A DNA stretch of 64,000 bases, taken from assembly GCA_921293015.1 (NCBI GenBank), contig OV121088.1:34592010-34656009 (forward strand). The letters run 5' to 3'. The notes below the pieces were generated by a model. It made no database searches. It was not told the DNA's origin and worked only from the letters and a program-made list of their open reading frames with translations. Of this stretch, positions 46,001 to 58,000 are shown piece by piece; positions within the stretch are counted from its first letter, which is position 1, and every line of letters starts with the position of its first letter. The translations under genes were made by a program, and so were the position numbers. Origin of the DNA: Phorcus lineatus. Taxonomy: Eukaryota > Mollusca > Gastropoda > Trochida > Trochidae.

Positions 46001-49000
46001 AAGCTGCTGAACATAGATATTGATACTGAACGACCACCAAGCATAAATGAGACAAATTGGTCTTCATCGTTCCATAAATTAACAAAAGTATTAACATCCA
46101 GCATGTCAACTAGTGACTCAATCAAAGCATTTCTACTATGTTGCATAAGGGAACAATGGAGCATTATATGCTTTACAATATCATAGGCAACAATGCCGCA
46201 TTCACAAGTATGAGATTGAATACATAATGTGCTAATACGAAGAAGAAAAGCAATTTCATAAAAACATTCGGGCATTTTATGGCAGGCAGCCCACAATCTG
46301 TGACCTTTTGTAGGATATCTAATTGTACTATATCTCTCAAAGCTTAGTCTTAGTTTCATAACAGTAGAAACATAAACATCTTCAGCTTTTAGTATTCTTT
46401 CTTTCACCAGTACAGACCACTCATGCTTTGGCAAAAATAAGGATTTCTTCTCATAATTGTTTACTTGCATTATCTAAGTCATACATTGATACAAGATTTA
46501 ACATGTGAAATATTGCCGAAGATTTGCTATAACGTTCTTTATCCAGGGACGTAGAATATCTATACTGACATAGTCTATGGGCAAGTATTTGCTTGAAGAC
46601 AAGATTAACATCGCTATTGAACATTTTCCCAAGAAATATTAGGGATTTTTTATGAATATATCTTCGTAATGTGACCAAACCGAGAGAGTCTCTGGCTCAT
46701 GTAGATGATCCCCGTGTGGAAAGGCCCTGGATACCTTTACAGAATTGATTTTGAACTTTTTCAAGCATATCATATTCCTTGTCTGGTAAGCAGCCCCATA
46801 CATTACATGAATATAAGGCACATGGTAAAATTACTCTTTCCCAAATACGTACAGAACTTATTGGGTTAAGGCCACCAAAAGACAGGCCATTAATCTTATT
46901 GGCATTAAAAAGAATTCTAAGTCGTTCACATATAGATTGTGTGCGTTCAACTGTTCTACCTGTTGAACACATTTGTAGACCGGCAAATGTTACATGCGTA
47001 CTGGAAGGTATCTCCTTCTCACCACAAAATCACAATGAGTCATATAACCTAGTTAAGAAATATACATTGACTCATAAAGATTAATTAAATCTGTTGCACT
47101 GTAGGTGTGAAAGATGCAAATATTTTATATTTGAATATATATGACACACTTCACACCTTAAAAATTTGACATACCAGATTATTACTATCAACATATATAC
47201 TTTGATCTTTTTCGACATATTAATCTTAAAGAAATTAAAGTCTACGTTGAAAATATTATATTTTGTATATCTAATATCAATTTATGCTGAAAGCAATTCC
47301 TTAGAATTCCCTTTGATTATGCTGAAAGCAATTCCTTAGGATTCCCTTTGATATGCTATGTTTTTAACTTTTCAGTATTTGCTTTTGCCGACTACTACAT
47401 TCTGTTGTTCTTTGCTCGGTCTGTGCAAGGTCTGGGGTCGGCAGCAACGGTAATCGCAGGTAATCGCAATACTTCATTTACGATATTAAAACAATTCACA
47501 GTGATGATTATCGATTATCAAGACCGGTTAACCGTGGAGACATGAAGTATGAACCGAAATATTTCATTTTCTAAAGAAACATTTGGTTACAATATTGCTA
47601 GACTAAAATTTAGTCTATGAAAAATTTTAATAATTTACTCTTCCTTCATCCTTAATAATTTTTTTCTTAGGGCTCATAATTTCATGTGTATTCAGTCAAT
47701 CTAGAATGTTGACCTAGACTGTATGGAAGGCTCCTTTATATACAGAGTCATGAAGCAGGACTACACTATTGCAAACCAAGCCAAATCGATGAAAAGTGCA
47801 ATCATCGATGATGAATATCAATATTTATTAATATTGTGGAAGCCAAAGACTTCGGATAACCTTAACCGATTGATAATTTTACTACACAATACAATTATGG
47901 AAATATGCATTCTTTGTTGACAACAATAATGATTCTTGTCGTGATAGATATATTATCTTACAAATAAAATACAAGAAGAACCTCAATATATCAATGGGCA
48001 ATACAATAATCGTCTACTTTCAACGGTCAGTCAACTCTGTAATTATTGCCTGTGTAAGAACAAACCTGTTGGTGGACGGCAATACAATGCAAAGTCAGGA
48101 TAAAACCGAGTTATCTCCCTTTGAATAGGCATGACACACTTTCCTGGTTGCTGCTATTGTGAACTTAACTTATCGTCATTACGTTAAAGCCCACAATGAA
48201 TAGATTGAAGAGACATTTAGTTATTTGTTTGGTCACATAGGCCAAACTTTACGTGTATCAATGGTATCATAATATTGGGAAATATATACTGTTGCTGAAT
48301 TAAGTTTGAGCTGAGATGTTAAAATGAAAAACTACTTTATAAAAACTAGAATTCATGTACACGGTATGTGATTTCGGCTTCGACACAGACAAACGGGTTC
48401 AACTTGGATTTTCACTGAAAAATATTCTCTGTATATATTTTGCTTGATTGCATGGATACGTGAAAAGGTTTAACAGAATATCATAATACTGGGTGTTATT
48501 ACTCGCCTGTGTAAAATACTCATGGAGCAGAAAATCACTCGTGAAAATAAAAAATTCTACTTTACTCGATGCGATATACATGATGGTATTCGACGAGAAA
48601 TGCCAAATGTCCTCTATTCATTATATTTCAAATGGTGAAATATGCCATTAATCGGTGAAAATAAAAACCGTATTTCACTGAGTGGAATACAAATGGTATG
48701 CTAATTAGTGAAATGAATAATGCAACAATCATATGACGTCGTCTGTGACGTCAAGAAACAATTAAATGACGTCATGCAACGGCCGCGCTAGCTAAGCGAT
48801 TAAGGTTATTTATGAGGTTTTGGGAAACATAATGAATAGAAAATTTGACATTTCTCTTCGAATACCGTGTAAATCTCATCTCGTGAAGCAGAAAATCATA
48901 TCTTTACACTCGTGGCTTCGCCACTCGTGAAATATAAATTTCTACTTTACTCGATGAGATATACACGGTATTCGACGAGTAATGTCAAATATCCATTATG

Positions 49001-52000
49001 TAATATCTAAACGGCGATATTGAACTAGTGTAGTACCGCTACACGTATGGCGTCATAGTATTGTGTGGTTATGACGTCACAATGTTGGCACTGCATGCCG
49101 TCACAGTGGCGGCCAAGTCGCGGAAATGTTTCGTTCAGTACACTTTCGGCAATCATGCTTGATTACTCATGTCAAGTAATAGACAGAATACTAAAATTCC
49201 TTCCATTTAATATTATTTTTTATCAAACTCGTTAATAAGTTTGTATCAAACTCGCTTTCGCTCGTTTTATACTTAATGATTAACTCGTTTAATGAAATTG
49301 GTATTAAATGGAAGGTTGTTTAGTATCCTCTATTTTTGACACGTATAAAAGCCAACTAGAATACTAGAACAATTACGCGCGTGTTGTCGATGGCTAAAAT
49401 GTATGTTTAGAGCATAGGATATAATTCTTCGTGATAGCATACACGACGGATAATCAATACGTAAGAAATATAGAAGAAGAAGAAGAAGAAAAATAGTTTA
49501 TTTAAGTGTCGCACAACATACAACATTAGGTGATATATCATATGTACTTTTCGTTTCAGGAATGAGTATAGTGGCATCAAGATACCCGGATGACAGAGCG
49601 CGGAGCGGAGCTATGGGTGTCGCAATGGGTGGTGCGGCGCTCGGAGTTTTGGGTAAAATCTGCTTTGTTATTTCCTTGTTGCGCGAAAATCCGCTTTAGA
49701 CGTTCTTCTTTGACACATGATATTCATCAGGCTGAAGTGTTCATTTTTATTGTTTGATCAATTATATTCAAAATCAGACAACTATGAAGAGGATGGATAG
49801 TTTCTACAATTTTAGTATATGAATTCCTCAATGCTCAACTCGCTTCTCTTTTTACCATTGTTAAACAAAGCTGCCACCATTGCGCTTCGATGTGTCTGTT
49901 TCAAATCAACTTTACATGTAAAGCTTGATGTAAAATGGGGACAATTTTAATCAAGTTTCTTGCCCATGCTGATATGACAAGTATTTCAACTGAATTTTTC
50001 AGGGGAGGTCAGGGAATTGGCCATATCAGCTTTGAAGCGGGTACCTCTTTCATTTTTATTGAACTTCAATCACCACTGCAAACATTTTCTCCCAATAGAG
50101 ATAGTTCCGTCATAAATTCCTATACAACATCTGTCCTAACGCAAGCTTTGTTCAGTTTAGAAATATAGAAGTCTGATTGGATACATTCAAAGTTAGTTGT
50201 GCAGTAAGCGACGTCGTATTTAAAGTTATCATTCAAAACGCAAAAGATATTTCCGTATGCTTTCGGAAAGCTTAACTTATTCAAATATGCATTTTACATT
50301 TTGAGCCTTCTTTACACAACATATTCGACCAATATAGCGACAACATCATTGCATAGGCCTGCGTGACAACAAAAATGTTATCCATGCATGCGGTGCTTTC
50401 ATTGGCGGAAATATTTCAAGATAGTTTATGTTGCAATATTTTGCCACCAGAGGAACCTACCGGAAACTCGAGAAAAGAGATCCTATTAGAACAGGGGTTG
50501 TTTAATATTTAATGATGGAACTGCCTCTGAGGGGAAAGAATGCATGACCAGTAACCTTTATGATTTAGTTTTAACAGGAATTGATGAATGCTTCAATTAA
50601 TTATATTCCCATTAAAACCTCTATTTCTAATTTTCAGTTGGATACCCCTTTGGAGGATTTATGTATACTTTCGTCGGAAAAATATCTCCGTTTTTAATAA
50701 TCTGCCTTCTAATCGTCTTTGATTTAGGTAAATATTTTATTTCAAACGAAAAAATGCTTTGCATGAGTATACTTTCAAAGTAAAGGGGCATTTTTACATA
50801 TAAACTAATCAACCATCTTAAAAATTTAATGAAAACCGTGTTAATTACACAACGATGCAGATAATCGTAAAGCCCTTTACGAATCTACTTCACTTTAGAA
50901 AATTTCTTTAAAAAACTAAATCCAAGTTATTACAATGGGTATAGATTTTTTAAAATAAATATGATTAACTTATTAAGATTGAAATGGAGATGTTTTATCT
51001 TTATAGCTCTACAGTGGTTCGTACTGAACCCTTCCGTTACAAGCGAAGTAAGTAAGATGTCATTGCGGAAATAAAATTCCCATTCCATTTACGACAGCAT
51101 ATCTATTAATAAGTGTACATTACTTTTAATGAGAAATCTTAGCCTTAACAGTAGCATGCGTTTCAAGATCCAGAGACATATAGCCTAAGTTATAGGTGGG
51201 CGAACGTTTGTACCATCTTCTCTTGCATGGCTTTGAATTGCACCAGTATCTATCACTGGCTATTCTAAACCTTGCTGCCAACCAGTCAAACTTCGTGTTT
51301 TGAGTGCAGTTCCCTTTTCAGTGAAGAGTTGAAATTCTCATATGATTTATCATTGGACTATCGCGATTCGTTGCACAACACTGGCGACAAGCACAGAAAA
51401 GCACGTGAAATGCGGCAAGGTCTATCTTTACAAGTCGTTGGGGCTGGCGTAAAAATAGGCCATGTGTGGCAAGATGCGTTTGTACAGACACATTATTTAA
51501 TGTATGATTTGTATTGATAAAACATTAGCATGACTGTATACAAGGATGTGTCCTACAAAAACAAGATAACCATTTCTGCAGAATTCCTTTAAAATGAGTA
51601 GAAAATAACAATATTTTTGTCACAACAGTTACACAGTCATTAACCAAGATAAAATGATTACACGCATTAATGACTACTTAAAACTGTTCTATGTTTACAG
51701 AAGGTGTACAAGACAACACCACTACATCAACTACTGAGGGACCCCTATATACTAGTCGTGTCAGGTGATGTTATGTTTTTATCAAAAGGGTAGTAAGACA
51801 TGGGTAGATGTGGAAATAAACTTTATATCACCTTTCATCCATTAAGTTACACCCATTGCAATCAGTGGCAGATACAGATATTTTGAGGTGAAGAGATGTG
51901 ATTTGGGGTCAAGAGTATTTCTCTTATTTCGCAGCTGTTAGTGTAATTGCAGGGAGAAAGCCCGCAACACCATTCAGTGTAGCATTGCACCCAAACCTTA

Positions 52001-55000
52001 CTGCCTGTGGAACAGTTCTTTACTGCAAAGTTGCCGAGCCCCTTGCAGGATTTGAACACAAGATGTTTCGAAAGAGGGGGTTCATATATTCTTAAAGGGA
52101 GTGGTGGGATGTGTTCATCATGAGGGTTCATTCTTCATAAATGTAAACAATAAGTAAAATTGCTTTTAAAAACACAGAAAAACGCCCTCAGCAATTCTAG
52201 AAGAAAGAAATCTAAAAATTTCAAATGTGAACCTTTTGTCTATCTATCTTGCCAAAATTTAATAACACGCATCAATGATCGGATGATCCTTTGATAAGTA
52301 TAAACATGAGTATTTTACATAAGTACAAAGAATGATCCCAGCGAAAATTGTCCAAACGAAATATAAATTACATAAAACACTGCTAAGTGAACAAACTTTC
52401 GGGATGCATCTGTAAAAAAATAAGAACGCGCTGAAAAAAAATCAATTTCAGTGATTTTCATGTAAAATCTATTTATTCATAGAACATTATCTAATACAGA
52501 TGAAATAAACCGTGTAAATGATTTATCTACCAATTCATTTTGAAAGTGTAAAACATATTTGATTAATAACATGAAACATGAAAGTTTTTTCAAGATCACC
52601 GATTCATAAAAATGAGAAATATATCCCATTCATAACAAATTTAACATAAAACTTCAGATACTTATTCATTTATTTACTGATTTTATTCGAAGCCTAGTTT
52701 AATCTTTATATATAACATAGGTCAGAATTGTACAATATGTATATGTATACATATGCATTATATATAACTATAAAACGCTTGCCTTAAAACATGCTTTCAG
52801 GTCATTGTAGTAATTGCGACAAAATAAAAAATCTTGTCAAATTTCGCCATTTTGGTGATATGCATGTACTAGTAATGGTGGGTTTACCAAAGCGAGTTAG
52901 AAAGTCAAGTATTGGGTCCGTATGTTCGATAACAATGATTATTTGATAAAAGATATTGTTTCTGTTGATGCTGTTCAATGAAACGCCATTCAATCTCATT
53001 AAAACAAGATCATAATTGTGCTGCTTGATATTAAACAGATTTCTCCACGTAGATTAAGATCTTACTGTATATCCTCGAATACAACCCAGGTCTCGAACAT
53101 AACACAGTTCCGAATACAACCCTGCTATAAAAGATATGAAACTAAAGATCGAACACAACTTTGGTCTCGAATAGAACCGAAGGGTAAGGGTATACTGAAG
53201 GAAATAGAACTCGGGGACTGTATTCAAGGAAATACGCTATTTAATAGAAATTTAGGAGCAGGAAACTAGGAAATCAAGCTGAACGTATCTCGACTGTGTT
53301 CCAGGGGTGATCATGATAACCACGATGGCTATATCCGTCCTGGAGCCCACCGTCCCGCTCTGGATACTGGACAAGATGCACGCCGAGAAGTGGCAGCTAG
53401 GTCAGAGGTCAAACTAATTATAGGGACAGTGTCTTCAAAGTGTTGCAGTGTCCATTGGTGGTCGCGTTTATCCAATGAATCTGCTATCAGCATAACAACA
53501 TGGTTATGTTGAAATCATCCTACTCAATGAGGGCATAGTAATCCACAGAGCACCTACAATATCCTGATATATATCCTATACCTCGAATAGCTTACGGCTG
53601 TTATTCATGGCTATGTTTAGCATCCTAGCTTTTTGCTAATGAAATTTCGTTATGAAAAGAGTTTGAAGTAAATATATCAAACTGTATGACCCTGTCATAT
53701 CTGGGTGGTGAAGATACGTATCTGTAAGTCTTTCTTTAGGTGATTATATATCTATGTGAATATACAATGTAGTTTACGGTTATTGAAGATCTCTGCAGAT
53801 ACAAATACGATGAAGGTACAGGATTAATTGACATAGAATCGAGCAATGTTGGCAGTATGGAGATGAGACTAAAAATATCTGTAAATTATAAGTAACCGGT
53901 AGGTAGCCATACGAGGGGAATCCTGTGATGGCAATCATGGTGTTGCTGGAACTTCGCGGATAGGTATAAACAGTTGCAACAGAATCTTTTATGAGTCCTA
54001 GATCCTAATTAACACCAAAGATCAATATTTGCGAGAATGAAAGAACCGACCAGTTAATTTGAATTGTGAAAATACACAAGTGATAATGATAAAAAAGATG
54101 CACATGATGATATACCTTACCAATAGGTCAATATGAATTTCCAATGAGGGTTTAATAATATAAATCATTTGAATGATAATGATGAATTGAAGACAAAATA
54201 TCAGTATCTAGCTTATGCTATAGAAGCAACATTTAAATTTCTTCTGCAAAGTAGATGGCAATTTCCGTTAAAATGTAGATCCTGACTCTCATCTGGTTGA
54301 AACAAATGGAATATTATTCTCCCTATACACAGGTTTGGTGTTTCTTCCTGACAGTGTTGGGTACCTTGTCGGAACAAACTTCTTCGGAATCGCTGCTCGC
54401 AGTATCGGAAGGTAAGCATTAACTTTAATAAGTAAATAGTAGTAGTTCCCTCAAATGTATATTTTACATATTGTCAGGATTCTTGTCATACGAGTATCAT
54501 ATTTTTTTGGAATCAACACATTTCTTTGATTTTGATTTGAGTCAATTGACATGAACTGACGAACGATAAAGTAAACGCAGTTTAAATGGAGTGTCATTGG
54601 TTTTATAATCTTACCTTGCTTCCTCTCAAATGTTACTGTTAAAGTTTATGTCTCATGTATTTATTTATGCGTTAGTTCGGTATCTTGGTTATTTTAAAAA
54701 GATTTGTTTAGCTACATAAAAAGATGTTAACATTTTTTGTTTTTCTTAACATCAGATGGATAACAACAATGTGCTGTATGCTGCTGATTGCTCTGTGTCT
54801 TATATGTGTAAGTACAAATTATCTCGAATTTAGTGCAAGAGTTACCGTGTAACACCGTTTTATCAACGGGTTTAAATATTTGGTATCGAATACTCGTTTG
54901 ACATATTGACTGAATATTGCCATGGTATTGCCAACTTGCCAGCGTTCGAAAGCTGTTATTGGTAACGTTCCATCCAACAACACAGAAAATTATTAAGGCC

Positions 55001-58000
55001 ATTTCATCACAATAGCCGAGGCAATGTTGGCTTTTATATGTTGAAAGCTAATTTTCTCTTTATAATCTTATTTGTCGGTAAAGTGTTTCAAAGATTTTCG
55101 TTATCAAAAAGTGATAATGCAATTGTACCGAAATCATCTATTTATAACACATTGCATGAAGTTAGACTCAGTGTGAATATTTAATTCGAATTTGGTGACT
55201 TGATAACTTGTTTGAAGACAAATTTTCTATTGCATCCCACCAAAATTTTACTGTTACAAATAGCCCTTATTTCTCACATTATCCTGTAAAAGTATTTATG
55301 TTTGCATTGCATATATTATATAGTCTGGCCAAGGGACTTGAAAACGATCTAACAATTTTTATGAAACATACAATTTGACAGTGTTGTAAATAGACTGTAT
55401 TACGGAAGATCTAACGGATGATAAATGACTTATTTTGATCAAGGAGTATTTGAATGTTGATGTTTTGCTCATATGCACCTATGGGATTTCAAACTGATAC
55501 TTGTTATAGACATGGAGAAAAGCTTTGATAAAAGTCCACGGCACCGCGACAAACACTAACGTGCCATGCAAACAACCAACAACATAATAACACATTTCAT
55601 CTTATTAATGAACAGCTTGTCAATCATATATAATAAAAATTGTTGAAAATGCAAAACTACTTCCGTATGTTTCAGCTTCCATTCGCAACAAGCGTTCCGC
55701 AACTTATATTGCCTCATTTTGGAATCGGGCTTGGTATAGGTGAGATCAATAGCTACAACTGATTTTTATGTGTTGTCTTTAATTTATGTATATGAGTCGT
55801 GTCAAATGAATTCTACATTTGAATATCAAATTGAAAATAAGCCTAATTTGTTAATGATAGTATGCAAACGATTAAATTTGTTACATAATTTTGGTTAATT
55901 TGAACTACCTAAAAAAGGCAGTAAGATTTATTTCTTCAATTTTTCTGAAATAGACATTAGTTTATGCCAAATGTATAATCTTCAGTTGATAAAACATCTT
56001 ATTTATCAAAGTGATCATACGTAAGTAGAGGAAATAATCAAATGTTCTGAGGTAGGTAAAGAGAGTCGCATCCCGTAACTGAGCGTGGTACGTATATCTA
56101 AGTTATCTTTAATGATTTACAACGTAACCTGCTTTTCTTTTCCTTTGAAAACCGATAAAATACCGAAAATCACCGAATGTGTCAAGTTTTTTAAGCTGAC
56201 ATTAACATTAACTAGGAGATTAAATGCATTGAGACAAATTGTTGTATTCTTGTGACTGCATGTGTTTAAATTTCTTGAAATAGTTTTAAAAATACGCAGT
56301 GAATATTATCATATGCATCTAGAATCATTCTAAACACACATTTCTCTCTCTCATTTATACTTACTTCTAAACTCCCTCTATCGTTGATATTTATAAGAAC
56401 ATATACTTCTGTACTTCTTCTTACATACTTCTATGGACATTCTGTAATAGGACACGTTCATTTGCACTTACCATGTCTTGGCCACCTCGGAGAGTTATTA
56501 AATACCATAACAAACGGTTTTTTGGGAGTTTACATCAGTTTGTAATAGTATAGATTGATGTTTTCGTTTTAATGATTGTATTTTAGGCCCTTCTTTAAAA
56601 ACACTTTTCCCTGTATTTTCTAAGCAATGTTGGATCGGTACATAACAATTCTCAGATTGGTCTACAAGTCTAATTATTTTTTATCAATAGGTAAACAATC
56701 GCTTATCTACGGAAGCACCCTAGTGCTAAAGTCAAAATATTTTTATCTCCTAATTTATCTCCTCTATTATTAGTTGATACTATCACCTAATTAGTAGAGA
56801 GTAACTCCTAATTAGCGGATAGTAACGCCTAATTAGGTGATAATTAAGTACTAATGAGGACTTAGTTATCACCTAAATAGGAGATTATTAGAAAATAACT
56901 ATATGAAAGCACAGATATTAATTCATCATATGAATAAAAATTTATTCATAAACTTTTATCAATAGTTTAATTCTTCTATGATATTCTAGGGTCTGCTGAA
57001 CAGGTAAAAATTACTTCATCATTACTTTGAATAATTTTTTATTTTGAAACGCTTTTCTAAAACTAAAAGGAACACAAAAGTCGTAAAATAATTAAGATTT
57101 TCCTACAAGATGTTTGGCAAGAAAAGAAATAAACATAAAGAAATCAAATTCGTTGGTTTTGTAAGGAATGTAAACCGACTACATCTTATTTCCGCAAATG
57201 TCCCAATATTTATGATCTGTTATGAAAAATATTCCATAAATAATTCGTATCTTTGTTAAAAAGAGTTTTGCACAGTTGAGAAATTACACATTCACACATT
57301 TACTTATGTCAAATAAGTCATTAAAAAAGTTCATGTGCACTGATAAAGGATTATCTGAAGCCCTCTGAGAGTGATACCAACGCTGAACCTGTCAATATTA
57401 ACAGTTTGGCTGTGAATGACATCCAACCCTTGGCGTGAGACAGTCTTATATATCTGTGACAACAGTTTGTGTTGAGTCGACTATCACATCTTACTAGTTT
57501 ATCATATGATCATGACAAGGGTTCTGTCACTGAATGTATGTCAGGTCTTATGGACGAATGTAGGTTATGATTTGCTACCAAAACGTTTGTTCACCTATGA
57601 CCAAATGTTTTTCTTTTGACGTGAGAGCAAGCACATGCAATAGCCGACAAGTTTTCTGTAGACAGGCCTGCTTTTCCCAACCAAGTTTTCACTTATTACG
57701 AAATACCTGTATTTATATTTTGTTTCACACGTCGATTAAAAAACTAACAGGGCACCATCCGAATTATTTGTACTTGTGTTATGCATTGTTACACCGATAT
57801 CCAAATTTTTTGTTTCTTATTTCTTTGGACGTTAATTAAAGAATTTACAGAACACCAATAAAGAAACTTCACACATATATTTTTACTTTTCTCATTTGTT
57901 AACTTGTTAAAACATATGCTTGTCCAGTTCACTTTTAACTCATTTAATCTAAATTTTTTGGAGCACAGTGGTGTAGTGGTAAGCATGCTTGCCTCTCACG

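Noticed and set aside
45964-46972. Four overlapping minus-strand open frames that could be a host gene
   Set aside because: Together they read as the C-terminal part of a LINE with frameshifts, and the insert is bounded by a 19-base target duplication.
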